Source: Telmatospirillum sp. (lineage in GTDB: Bacteria; Pseudomonadota; Alphaproteobacteria; Rhodospirillales; Magnetospirillaceae). Taken from it: DNA of 48,674 nt. Below the pieces are notes generated by a model. The model worked only from the letters and a program-made list of their open reading frames with translations. It had not been told where the DNA came from and did no database searches. The stretch lies in assembly GCA_009712185.1 (NCBI GenBank), contig WASQ01000107.1, forward strand, positions 3,308 through 51,981, written 5' to 3'. This document shows positions 1-8,003 of the stretch, one piece after another. Each line of letters begins with the position of its first letter. Position 1 is the first letter of the stretch. The position numbers and the translations under genes were made by a program.

Positions 1-185
1 CGGCGGCCCGGCCGGTCGGCCGCCCTCCTCTCGGATCCGGCGGCCCCCCCTCCCGCGGGCGCCCGGGGGTATGGGTGGCGCGCCTCAAGATGGTTTTTTG
101 CACGGCCTGGGCGGTTGAGCGGGGCCCCGGGGCAGGCTAGTGTTGGGGCCGTCACGGACCCCCGGGCGGAGCAAGAGGAAAAAAG

Positions 186-980
186 GTGAGGCAATATCTC
201 GATCTCATGCGCCATGTGCGCGAGAAGGGCGTGTTCAAACAGGACCGGACCGGCACGGGGACCTACAGTACCTTCGGCTGGCAGATGCGTTTCGATCTGG
301 CGGAGGGCTTCCCCGTCCTGACCACCAAGAAGCTGCATCTGCGGTCGATCATCCATGAACTGTTGTGGTTCCTGAAGGGCGACACCAACATCGCCTATCT
401 GCATGCCAACAAGGTGTTCATCTGGGATGAGTGGGCGGATGCGGACGGCAATCTGGGGCCGGTCTACGGCCATCAGTGGCGGTCCTGGCCGCCGCCGGAC
501 GGCGGCGCGCTCGACCAGATTTCCGATCTTCTGACGATGATCCGGACCACCCCGGACTCCCGGCGCCTGATCGTGTCCGCCTGGAATCCGGCGGACATCG
601 GGCGGATGGCCCTGCCGCCCTGCCATTGCCTGTTCCAGTTCTATGTCGCCGAGGGAACGCTGTCCTGCCAGCTTTACCAGCGGTCGGCCGACATCTTCCT
701 GGGGGTCCCCTTCAATATCGCCTCCTACGCCCTTCTGACCCTGATGATCGCGCAGGTGAGCGGCCTCAAGCCGGGCGAGTTCATCCATACCCTGGGCGAT
801 GCCCATCTTTACGCCAACCATATCGAACAGGCCGACCTTCAACTCGCGCGGACGCCCAAAGCGCTGCCGGTGATGCGGCTCAATCCCGAGGTCCGGGATC
901 TGTTCCAGTTCCGTTACGAGGATTTCGATCTGGCGGGCTACGATCCCGACGCCCACATTCCGGCCCCGGTGGCGGTCTGA
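186..980 (+). CDS. thyA: Thymidylate synthase
   Basis: Makes dTMP from dUMP using methylene-tetrahydrofolate as carbon donor and reductant; cytoplasmic. The 264-residue product has the same length as E. coli ThyA. It opens [11 protein letters not shown], carries the folate/dUMP-binding stretch around residues 21-50, and has the nucleophile Cys146 in ALPPCHC, followed by the [16 protein letters not shown] dUMP loop. The start is GTG, chosen because the N-terminus matches the family and GAGG lies 8 nt upstream (175-178). The stop overlaps the folA start by one base, so the two are probably co-translated; DHFR regenerates the folate that ThyA oxidises. The opposing and out-of-phase reading frames here are shadows. 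Confidence 0.97.
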   Translation: MRQYLDLMRHVREKGVFKQDRTGTGTYSTFGWQMRFDLAEGFPVLTTKKLHLRSIIHELLWFLKGDTNIAYLHANKVFIWDEWADADGNLGPVYGHQWRSWPPPDGGALDQISDLLTMIRTTPDSRRLIVSAWNPADIGRMALPPCHCLFQFYVAEGTLSCQLYQRSADIFLGVPFNIASYALLTLMIAQVSGLKPGEFIHTLGDAHLYANHIEQADLQLARTPKALPVMRLNPEVRDLFQFRYEDFDLAGYDPDAHIPAPVAV

Positions 981-1471
981 TGCTGTCGCTGATCGTGGCC
1001 GTCGCGGCCAACGGCGTCATCGGCCGCGACAACCGTCTGCCCTGGCATATCCCGGAAGACCTTCGCTATTTCAAGCGGACCACTCTCGGCAAGCCCGTGG
1101 TGATGGGGCGCAAGACCTTCCTGTCGATCGGCAAGCCATTGCCGGGGCGGACCAATATCGTTCTGTCCACCGATCCCGGCTGGACGGCCGCCGGGGTGTC
1201 GGTGGCCCGCGACATCGAGACCGCCCTCACCCTCGCCGGCGAAGCAGAAGGCGGGGCGGAGGTGATGGTGATCGGCGGCGCGACCCTGTTTGCGGCACTG
1301 CTGCCCCGGGCCGACCGGCTTTACCTGACGGAGATCCATCGGGACTATGAGGGTGACGTGACCTTCCCCCGTCCCGATGCCGCCCGGTGGATCGAGCGCG
1401 CCCGCGAGGACCATCCGGGCGCTCCGGCTTACAGTTTCGTCAGGCTGGACAGGATTCCCGCCCCGGCGTGA
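980..1471 (+). CDS. folA: Dihydrofolate reductase
   Basis: Reduces dihydrofolate to tetrahydrofolate with NADPH; trimethoprim-target family. The product is 163 residues, typical for bacterial DHFR (E. coli 159). Recognisable parts are the N-terminal strand and M20-type loop (AVAANGVIGRDNRLPWHIPED), the NADPH-binding VVMGRKTF and GRTNIVLS segments, and VMVIGGATLF. The ATG shares its A with the thyA stop (TGATG), so thyA-folA is a coupled pair. A long open frame starting at 431 runs through thyA in another phase before reaching folA, but only the part from 980 is conserved. Confidence 0.96.
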   Translation: MLSLIVAVAANGVIGRDNRLPWHIPEDLRYFKRTTLGKPVVMGRKTFLSIGKPLPGRTNIVLSTDPGWTAAGVSVARDIETALTLAGEAEGGAEVMVIGGATLFAALLPRADRLYLTEIHRDYEGDVTFPRPDAARWIERAREDHPGAPAYSFVRLDRIPAPA

Positions 1472-1495
1472 GTCCGGGGCGGAGAGGTTTGACGA

Positions 1496-1530
1496 CCGGC
1501 CGGCAAGGCGGAAACCGCCCCGCCGGCCGC
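1496..1530. terminator. Cruciform between convergent folA and mrp
   Basis: An 8-bp inverted repeat (CGGCCGGC at 1497-1504, GCCGGCCG at 1522-1529) encloses a second hairpin, GGCGG-AAA-CCGCC (1507-1519). It lies between the folA stop and the mrp stop, where a bidirectional terminator would be expected. There is no clear T-run on either side. Confidence 0.45.
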
Positions 1531-1537
1531 TGGCCGA

Positions 1538-2701
1538 TCACTCCATGACGATCTTCGGGCCTTTGCGGCTCTGCTGCAGAAGCTGCACCTTGTCCCACAC
1601 CTTGGCGGCGATGTCCTTGTAGGCCTTGGCATGCGGGCTTTCGGGCTTGCTGACGACGATCGGCTGGCCCTCGTCCGAGGTGGTGCGGATATCGATGTCG
1701 AGAGGAACCTCGCCCAGGAAATCGGTGGACAGCTTCACCGCTTCGAACTTGGCGCCGCCATGACCGAAAATGTGGGCCTCGTGACCGCAGTTCGGGCAGG
1801 TGTAATAGCTCATGTTCTCGATGATGCCCATCACCGGCACATTGACCTGGCGGAACATGTTCAATCCCTTGCGGGCGTCCAGAAGGGCGATGTCCTGCGG
1901 CGTGGACACGATCACCGCGCCGGTCAGCGGGACCCGCTGGGTCATGGTGAGCTGCGTGTCGCCGGTGCCGGGCGGCATATCCACCACCAGGACGTCAAGC
2001 GCGCCCCAGCGCACCTGCCGCATCATCTGTTCCAGCGCGCCCATCACCATGGGGCCGCGCCAGATCACCGGCGAGTCCTCGGGCACCAGGAATCCGATCG
2101 ACATCACCTTCATGCCATAGGCCTCGATCGGATTGATGCTGTCGCCGTCGGGGGAGGTCGGCTGGGCCCCGGAGACACCCAGCATCCGGGGCTGCGACGG
2201 CCCGAAGATGTCGGCGTCGAACATGCCGACCGAAAGACCCATCGCTTTCAGGGCCAGCGCCAGATTGACGGCGGTGGTCGACTTGCCGACACCGCCCTTG
2301 CCGGAGGCCACGGCGATGATCGCCTTCACGTCGGGAAGCAGGGGCGCTTCGGCGGCCGGGCCATGTCCGTGGGAATGTCCGTGGTCATGTCCATGCCCAT
2401 GCCCGTGCCCGTGGTCATGTCCATGATCATGGCCGTGGTCGCCGCCGGCGGCCCGTTCGGCCGTCAGGACCGCCGAGACGGTCAATACCCCGGGCAGGGC
2501 ATGAACGGCGGCCTCCGCGGCCTTGCGCAGGGGTTCCAGATGGGGGCCGCGCTCGGGATCGACGTCGATGGCGAACACGACATGCCCGCCCTTGATCGCA
2601 AGGCCGGAGACCATGCCAAGGCTGACGATGTCCCCGCCGCGATCCGGGTCGATGATGGTTCCCAGCGCCGCAAGGACGTCTTTTTCGCTTACCTCGGCCA
2701 T
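1538..2701 (-). CDS. mrp: Mrp/ApbC-type iron-sulfur carrier ATPase with His-rich linker
   Basis: P-loop ATPase of the Mrp/NBP35 family, thought to carry and transfer Fe-S clusters. From the chosen start (387 residues) the order is: an N-terminal DUF59/MIP18 domain (1-85), a linker with 13 His in 27 residues (about 88-114, HGHDHGH-type), the deviant Walker A GKGGVGKS (134-141), VDMPPGTGD, and the cluster-binding CPNC pair (Cys302, Cys305). The start at 2701 gives the family's usual N-terminus (MAEVSEKDVLAAL). Upstream in-frame ATGs at 2734 (with AAGGG close by) and 2779 would add 11 or 26 residues. The His run is not part of the usual family core and suggests Zn, Ni or Fe binding. Convergent with folA and divergent from hflK. 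Confidence 0.93.
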   Translation of the reverse strand: MAEVSEKDVLAALGTIIDPDRGGDIVSLGMVSGLAIKGGHVVFAIDVDPERGPHLEPLRKAAEAAVHALPGVLTVSAVLTAERAAGGDHGHDHGHDHGHGHGHGHDHGHSHGHGPAAEAPLLPDVKAIIAVASGKGGVGKSTTAVNLALALKAMGLSVGMFDADIFGPSQPRMLGVSGAQPTSPDGDSINPIEAYGMKVMSIGFLVPEDSPVIWRGPMVMGALEQMMRQVRWGALDVLVVDMPPGTGDTQLTMTQRVPLTGAVIVSTPQDIALLDARKGLNMFRQVNVPVMGIIENMSYYTCPNCGHEAHIFGHGGAKFEAVKLSTDFLGEVPLDIDIRTTSDEGQPIVVSKPESPHAKAYKDIAAKVWDKVQLLQQSRKGPKIVME

Positions 2702-2881
2702 TCTTTTCACACTCCGCAGATCGTTTGTCGTCATCAGCCCTTTCGGCGGCCCGCATTGCGCGTCCGGGCAGACTGTCATATAAGGCGCTAGGACTCCGTT
2801 GCAAAGCTGAAATCCGCGGCGGAGCCGGGTCCGGCCGGAAGTGATCCGGCGGGGCCGTCATGGAAAAAGGGAAATCTGACC

Positions 2882-4024
2882 ATGCCATGGAATACGCAGG
2901 GCGGTGGCGGCGGCGGACCCTGGGGCGGACAAGGCCCCTGGGGACGTGGCCCGTCCGGCAACGGCGGCGGCACCCCCCCCGATCTGGAAGAGATACTGCG
3001 CAAAAGTCAGGAGCGGTTCCGGCAGGTCATGCCAGGGGGCTTCGGCGGCGGGCGCGGCGTTGCGCTCGTCGCCATGGTGGGTCTGGTTCTCTGGGGGCTG
3101 ACCGGATTTTACAAGGTCAATCCCGACGAGGTTGGCGTGGTCCTGCGGTTCGGCCGGTTCGTCGGGCTGACGCAGCCCGGCCTCAACTACCATCTTCCCG
3201 CGCCGATCGAGACGGTGGTGACGCCGTCGGTGACGCGGATCAACCGTGTCGAGCTTGGCTACCGGTCCGGTGTCGAAGGACGCCGTTCACTTCCCGGCCG
3301 CGAAACGGCCGAGGAAAGCCTGATGCTGACCGGTGACGAGAACATCGTCGACATCAACTTCTCGGTGTTCTGGAAGATCGGCGACAAGCCGAACGATCCG
3401 GAGAAATACCTGTTCAACATCCGCGACCCGGAAGGGACCGTGAAGGTCATCGCCGAGTCGGCGCTGCGCGAAATCATCGGCCAGTTGCCGATCCGCGCCC
3501 CGTTGTTCGAAAACCGGCAGGCGATCGGCGACCGCACGCGCGAAAGGATGCAGGAACTGCTGGACGCCTATGGCGCCGGTATCAAAATCACCCAGGTCCA
3601 GCTTCTGAAGGCCGATCCGCCGAGCGAGGTGATCGACGCCTTCAACGACGTCCAGCGCGCCAAGGCCGACCAGGAACGGCTGCGCAACGAGGCCGAGGCC
3701 TATCGCAACGACATCATTCCGAAGGCGCGCGGCGATTCGGAACGCATCATCCAGGAGGCGCAGGCCTACCGCGAACAGGTGGTGGATCTGGCCCAGGGTG
3801 AGGCGCAGCGCTTCACCAAGGTTTACCAGACCTACAAGGCGGCCCCCGACGTCACCGCCCGGCGTCTTTACATCGACACGCTGGAGGACGTCCTGAAAGG
3901 CGCGACCAAAGTGCTCATCGATCCCCAGGCCAAGGGGGTGGTGCCCTATCTGCCCCTGCCGGAACTTGGCAAGACGAAGACGGCCCCGGCTCCGGCCGCT
4001 CCGGCCCAGGGAGGTGCGCGATGA
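2882..4024 (+). CDS. hflK: HflK, membrane regulator of FtsH
   Basis: With HflC it forms the inner-membrane SPFH complex that holds and modulates the FtsH protease; the bulk of the protein faces the periplasm. 380 residues. It has a Gly/Trp/Pro-rich cytoplasmic head (about 1-35), one membrane anchor (GVALVAMVGLVLWGL, about 58-75), an SPFH/band-7 domain starting NPDEVGVVLRFGRFV, a charged helical stretch rich in A, E and R (about 255-310), and a Pro/Ala tail. The start at 2882 follows an AAAAGGG stretch. The end overlaps the hflC start by ATGA (4021-4024), so the pair is translationally coupled. Confidence 0.96.
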   Translation: MPWNTQGGGGGGPWGGQGPWGRGPSGNGGGTPPDLEEILRKSQERFRQVMPGGFGGGRGVALVAMVGLVLWGLTGFYKVNPDEVGVVLRFGRFVGLTQPGLNYHLPAPIETVVTPSVTRINRVELGYRSGVEGRRSLPGRETAEESLMLTGDENIVDINFSVFWKIGDKPNDPEKYLFNIRDPEGTVKVIAESALREIIGQLPIRAPLFENRQAIGDRTRERMQELLDAYGAGIKITQVQLLKADPPSEVIDAFNDVQRAKADQERLRNEAEAYRNDIIPKARGDSERIIQEAQAYREQVVDLAQGEAQRFTKVYQTYKAAPDVTARRLYIDTLEDVLKGATKVLIDPQAKGVVPYLPLPELGKTKTAPAPAAPAQGGAR

Positions 4025-4902
4025 ACCGGACAGCTCTTGGCGCCTTCGGCATCGCCGCCGTTGTGCTGCTCTTCATTGCCTCGTCGTCGCTTTTCATCGT
4101 TCATCAGGGAGAGCAGGCGCTGGTGCTGCGGTTCGGCGCCGTCGCCGATCCCGAGAATCCGGTCAAGGGGCCGGGCCTGCACATCAAAAAGCCCTTCATC
4201 GAGGACGTCGTGCGGTACGACGCCCGGCTGCTCGATGTCGACCCGCCGGCCGAGCAGGTGATCCTTGCCGACCAGAAGCGGATCGAAGTCGACACCTACA
4301 CCCGCTTCCGTATCCAGGATCCACTGCTGTTCTATCAGGCCGTGCGGACCGAGGAGGGGGCGCGGGCCCGCCTTCGCGAAATCGTCAACAACTCCCTGCG
4401 CCGGGTTCTCGGCAATGTGATGCTGCCCAGCGTTCTCTCGTCGGAACGCGAGCAGATCATGCATGAGATCCAGCAGCAGGTCAGCGAGACGGCGAAATCG
4501 CTCGGCGTGTCGGTCGCCGATGTGCGGATCCGCCGTGCCGATCTGCCGGCGGAGACCAGTCAGGCGATTTTCCGCCGCATGGAATCGGAACGTCAGCGCG
4601 AGGCTGCGGAGGCACGGGCCCAGGGTTACGAACGGGCCCAGCAGATCCGGGCGTCCGCCGACCGCGAACGCACCATCATCCTGGCCGAGGCGCAGAAACA
4701 GGCTCAGATCCTGCGAGGTCAGGGCGATGGCGACGCGAACAGGATCTATGCCGAGGCGTTCTCGGCCGATCCGAACTTCTTCGCGTTCTACCGGTCGCTG
4801 TCGGCCTACCGGCAGGCGTTGGGTGACACCAACACAACCTATGTGCTGGCGCCCGATTCGGACTTCTTCAAGTTCTTCCACAACGCACCGGATCGCCGAT
4901 AG
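4021..4902 (+). CDS. hflC: HflC, membrane regulator of FtsH
   Basis: Partner of HflK in the FtsH-modulating SPFH assembly. 293 residues, with an N-terminal anchor (GAFGIAAVVLLFIASSSLFIV), then a band-7 domain beginning HQGEQALVLRFGAV, and a long helix (ESERQREAAEARAQGYERAQQIRASADRE). It ends with the family tail motif SDFFKFFHNAP. The start codon lies in the ATGA overlap with hflK. It is followed after 61 bp by a small DUF2065 gene, an order common in proteobacteria. Confidence 0.96.
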   Translation: MNRTALGAFGIAAVVLLFIASSSLFIVHQGEQALVLRFGAVADPENPVKGPGLHIKKPFIEDVVRYDARLLDVDPPAEQVILADQKRIEVDTYTRFRIQDPLLFYQAVRTEEGARARLREIVNNSLRRVLGNVMLPSVLSSEREQIMHEIQQQVSETAKSLGVSVADVRIRRADLPAETSQAIFRRMESERQREAAEARAQGYERAQQIRASADRERTIILAEAQKQAQILRGQGDGDANRIYAEAFSADPNFFAFYRSLSAYRQALGDTNTTYVLAPDSDFFKFFHNAPDRR

Positions 4903-4928
4903 AGGCGCCGGTACCCCCAGGAGGAGAG

Positions 4929-4954
4929 AGACCCGGCCGGCCTTTGCCGGGTCT
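4929..4954 (+). terminator. Hairpin between hflC and the DUF2065 gene
   Basis: A perfect 9-bp stem (AGACCCGGC at 4929-4937 with GCCGGGTCT at 4946-4954) around an 8-nt loop. It has no T-run, so it may attenuate or protect the hflKC message rather than stop it fully. Confidence 0.45.
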
Positions 4955-4963
4955 CCGAGCCCA

Positions 4964-5161
4964 ATGAGAGATTTCCTTACCGCCCTGGCCTTGGCCCTGA
5001 CGTTCGAAGGCATTCTCTACGCCTTGTTCCCGGCCGGCATGAAGCGGCTGCTGGCAACGCTTCTGGTTCACCCGGATCAGTCATTGCGCTGGGCGGGGCT
5101 GGTGGCGGCGATTGCCGGGGTGGCTCTGGTCGCGCTGGTTCGCCGGGTCGGCATCGTTTGA
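4964..5161 (+). CDS. Small DUF2065 inner-membrane protein
   Basis: 65 residues, almost wholly hydrophobic, with two predicted membrane helices (DFLTALALALTFEGILYALFP and WAGLVAAIAGVALVALVRRVG). The FEGILYALFP and GMKR segments are typical of the DUF2065 (YjeT-like) family that often sits just after hflC. Its function is unknown; position suggests a link to the HflKC-FtsH membrane quality-control group. The ATG at 4964 opens the conserved N-terminus. Confidence 0.85.
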   Translation: MRDFLTALALALTFEGILYALFPAGMKRLLATLLVHPDQSLRWAGLVAAIAGVALVALVRRVGIV

Positions 5162-5317
5162 CCATAAGCCTGCACACCGGTTTAATCAGATGCGATATCC
5201 CGGCCGCGCGTCGGGATGTTCCGGTCATATCCTCACATCTATTGCTTGAATGCCGACCGGCCCGCATTAAATCACAGAGGCCGCAATGTTATCCCATTCC
5301 CTCAAGGAGTTAACTCG

Positions 5318-6850
5318 GTGATCTCCAGAAGTCCCGTCCGCGCAAGGGCGCGAATCGCCGGCCGTTCCCCGTTGCCGCCGCTGCAATGGCTGCTCGCCGG
5401 TCTGATGATGCTGGCGGTGATGGCCGTGGCCCCGGCATCGCGGGCGGCGCAGCCGCCGGACAGCTTCGCCGATCTGGCGGAGCGCCTGCTTCCGTCGGTC
5501 GTCAATATTTCGACCACGCAGACCCTGAAGAATGCCGACCGCGGCCTCGATATGCCGCAGTTCCCTCCGGGATCGCCGTTCGAAGACTTTTTCAAGAATT
5601 TCATGGACAAGCATGGCGGCGGCAATCAGGACGCGCAGCCGCGTCGCGCCACCGCCCTGGGGTCGGGTTTCATCATTGATTCCAACGGTCTTGTGGTGAC
5701 CAACAACCATGTGATCGCCGACGCCGACGAGATCACGGTGATCCTTCAGGACGGGCAGGCCTTCAAGGCCGACATCGTCGGCCGCGATACCAAAGCGGAT
5801 CTCGCGCTGCTGAAGATCAAGGCGCCGAACAAGCTGCCCGCGATCAACTTCGGCAATTCCGACGAGGTGCGCGTGGGCGACTGGGTGATCGCCATCGGCA
5901 ATCCCTTCGGCATGGCCGGCACCGTGACCGCCGGCATCATCTCGGCGCGCGGCCGCGACATCAATGCCGGTCCCTATGACGATTTTCTCCAGACCGACGC
6001 CGCGATCAACAAGGGCAACTCCGGCGGCCCGCTGATCAATATGAAAGGCGAGGTGGTCGGCATCAACACCGCCATCCTCGGGCCCACCGGCGGATCGGTC
6101 GGCATCGGCTTCTCCATCCCGGCCAACCTTGCAAAGCCGGTGATCGCCGATTTGCAGAAATATGGCAAGCCGCGCCGCGGCTGGCTGGGCGTCAAGATCC
6201 AGACCGTCACCGACGAGATCGCTGAAAGCCTGGGCCTCAAGGACCAGCGCGGCGCCCTGGTGGCCGAGGTGACGGCGGCCGGCCCGGCGGCCAAGGCCGG
6301 CATCCGGAAAGGCGACGTGATCACCAAGTTCGACGGCAAGGACGTGACGGACATGCATCGCCTGCCCCGTATCGTCGCCGAGACGCCGATCAACCGGGAG
6401 GTCGATGTCAATCTGTGGCGTGACGGCAAGCAGTTGACCGTCCGTGCCGTGGTGGGAGAGTTGAACGACGTCGACGAGACGGAGACCGCCAAGGACGCTG
6501 AAAAGCCGTCGCCCAAGGGCGATTCCAGTCAGGTGACGGTGTCGTCGCTGGGGCTGTCGGTGTCCCAGTTGTCCCCGGCCCTGCGTGACCGCTTCGATAT
6601 CGCCCCCGACGTGAAGGGGGTCGTGGTGACCGACGTCAAGCAGAATGGCGCCGCCGCCGAGAAAGGCCTGCGTCCCGGCGACGTCATTGTCGAGGTATTG
6701 CAGGAGCCTGTGAAGAGCCCGTCCGAGTTCCAGGCCAAGGTCGAGGCCGCCCGCAAGGAAGGCCGCAAGGCGGTTCTGCTTCTGGTGCAAAGCGAGGCGG
6801 GGGTTCATTTCGTGCCCCTGAAGCTCGACACCCCGCCGGTCAAGAAGTAG
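5318..6850 (+). CDS. degP: DegP/HtrA-type periplasmic serine protease
   Basis: Periplasmic protease/chaperone that degrades misfolded envelope proteins. From the GTG at 5318 (AAGGAG at 5304-5309, 8 nt away) the product is 510 residues. It has an Arg-rich N-region and a hydrophobic signal segment ending ASRAAQ. The trypsin-like domain carries His131 (NNHVIAD), Asp161 (TKADLALL) and Ser235 (GNSGGPL). Two PDZ domains follow (about 265-370 and 400-505). In-frame sequence upstream to 5216 lacks a signal peptide and RBS. It follows hflKC, another envelope protein-quality system, and faces serB across a repeat element. Confidence 0.95.
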   Translation: MISRSPVRARARIAGRSPLPPLQWLLAGLMMLAVMAVAPASRAAQPPDSFADLAERLLPSVVNISTTQTLKNADRGLDMPQFPPGSPFEDFFKNFMDKHGGGNQDAQPRRATALGSGFIIDSNGLVVTNNHVIADADEITVILQDGQAFKADIVGRDTKADLALLKIKAPNKLPAINFGNSDEVRVGDWVIAIGNPFGMAGTVTAGIISARGRDINAGPYDDFLQTDAAINKGNSGGPLINMKGEVVGINTAILGPTGGSVGIGFSIPANLAKPVIADLQKYGKPRRGWLGVKIQTVTDEIAESLGLKDQRGALVAEVTAAGPAAKAGIRKGDVITKFDGKDVTDMHRLPRIVAETPINREVDVNLWRDGKQLTVRAVVGELNDVDETETAKDAEKPSPKGDSSQVTVSSLGLSVSQLSPALRDRFDIAPDVKGVVVTDVKQNGAAAEKGLRPGDVIVEVLQEPVKSPSEFQAKVEAARKEGRKAVLLLVQSEAGVHFVPLKLDTPPVKK

Positions 6851-6869
6851 GGCCCTCCCGGGCCCTTTG
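6849..6869 (+). terminator. Terminator-like hairpin after degP
   Basis: AGGGCCC (6849-6855), loop TCCC, GGGCCCT (6860-6866), then TT. The stem starts inside the degP stop codon. The short T-run makes it a modest terminator. Confidence 0.5.
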
Positions 6870-6887
6870 CAGCCGGGGGCCGAGATT

Positions 6888-6984
6888 CCGCCGCTATCGC
6901 GGCGGAGTCCGGCCATTGCACCGCTATCGCGGCGGAGTCCGGCCATTGCACCGCTATCGCGGCGGAGCCCGGCGGGGACGCCGG
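6888..6984. repeat. REP-like palindromic repeat with tandem 30-bp units
   Basis: Begins with hairpin CCGCCGC-TATC-GCGGCGG (6888-6905). Two identical 30-bp units follow in tandem (6891-6920, 6921-6950), and a third unit diverges after about 19 bases and ends in a second hairpin, CCGGCG-GGGA-CGCCGG (6969-6984). The last unit has the same two-hairpin design as 32818-32856. It sits between the convergent ends of degP and serB, a usual place for REP elements. Confidence 0.7.
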
Positions 6985-6990
6985 TTCCGC

Positions 6991-7896
6991 TCAGCGATTC
7001 CCGTCGGCGGCAACGAACTCGTCTTCGCGATATCCCTGGAAATAGAGCAACGCTGTCAGGTCGCCATGGTCGATCCGGCAGGGTGCGCGATCGGCCAGGA
7101 GGGGCTTGCCATGGAAGGCGACCCCCAGACCGGCGGCGGAGACCATGTCGAGATCGTTGGCACCGTCGCCGACCGCCAGCGTCGCCGACAGCGGCAGGCC
7201 GAGAGAGGCCGCGATATCCGAGAGCGCGCGGCCCTTGGCGTTCCGGTCGAGAACAGGCTCCTCCACCCGTCCGGTCAGCCGTCCGTCCCGGATCTCCACA
7301 TGGTTGCCGATGTCGTCATCGAACCCGGCCAGAGCGGCCGCGCGGCCGGTGAACTCCCTCAGTCCGCCGGAAACCAGGACCGTCCTGGCGCCGTTGGCCC
7401 GCATGGTGGCGACCAGGGGAATGGCGCCCGGGGTCAGGCGCAGATCGCGGGCCGTCTCGTCGATCGCATCCCTGGAAAGGCCGGCCAGTCGCGCGATCCT
7501 TTGCCGGAAGGCCTCGGCAAAATCCATCTCGCCCCGCATGGCCTTCGCGGTCACGGCGGCGATGTCCCCGGCAAGGCCGGCCCGTCCGGCCAGGTCGTCC
7601 AGCGTTTCGCCCTCCACCATGGTGCTGTCCATATCGGCCAGAAGCAGCCGTTTGCGGCGTCCGTCCACCGGTTGTGCCGCCATATCCACCGGCAGCCCGC
7701 CCAGCAGGGATCGCGCGGCCGCGGTGGCCTGATCGGGTGCCAGAAGAGCGAAGCGAAGATCGGCGGCCTGGTCCGGCGACAGCCATTGGACCGGCCATGT
7801 GTCGGCCCCGAGATCGGACAGCGCATCGCGCACCCGCTTCAGAAGGATGCCGTCGAGTTCGCCTTGGGCGGCGACCAGGGTCAGAACGTGATCCAT
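6991..7896 (-). CDS. serB: Phosphoserine phosphatase
   Basis: Last step of serine synthesis: hydrolyses O-phosphoserine. 301 residues. The first 80 residues form a divergent ACT-like regulatory region; the HAD domain carries the nucleophile motif DMDSTMVEGE (Asp88, Asp90), motif II VLVSGGL, and the metal motif VGDGANDLDMV. The C-terminus ends shortly after LTALLYFQGYREDEF, as in the family. Start at 7896 with no strong RBS visible. Divergent from the DUF1015 gene (107 bp between starts). Confidence 0.95.
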   Translation of the reverse strand: MDHVLTLVAAQGELDGILLKRVRDALSDLGADTWPVQWLSPDQAADLRFALLAPDQATAAARSLLGGLPVDMAAQPVDGRRKRLLLADMDSTMVEGETLDDLAGRAGLAGDIAAVTAKAMRGEMDFAEAFRQRIARLAGLSRDAIDETARDLRLTPGAIPLVATMRANGARTVLVSGGLREFTGRAAALAGFDDDIGNHVEIRDGRLTGRVEEPVLDRNAKGRALSDIAASLGLPLSATLAVGDGANDLDMVSAAGLGVAFHGKPLLADRAPCRIDHGDLTALLYFQGYREDEFVAADGNR

Positions 7897-8003
7897 GGAA
7901 AGCTTCTATCCGACCGGCGGAGGCGCCGCAAGAAGACCTTGGCGGGCGGCCGCGGTTGGACTAAGACCTTGGACTTCATCCCGTCCTTCGAAAGACTGCC
8001 GCC

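Noticed and set aside
431-979. Long plus-strand open frame in another phase over thyA
   Set aside because: It overlaps conserved thyA throughout; only its tail from 980 is real folA sequence. GC-rich codon use opens false frames.
1631-2791. 386-residue plus-strand frame opposite mrp
   Set aside because: Antisense shadow of a clear Mrp gene; His- and Arg-rich with no domain.
6891-6969. Short CRISPR-like array
   Set aside because: The 30-bp units are adjacent with no spacers, and each carries a REP-type hairpin; no cas genes.
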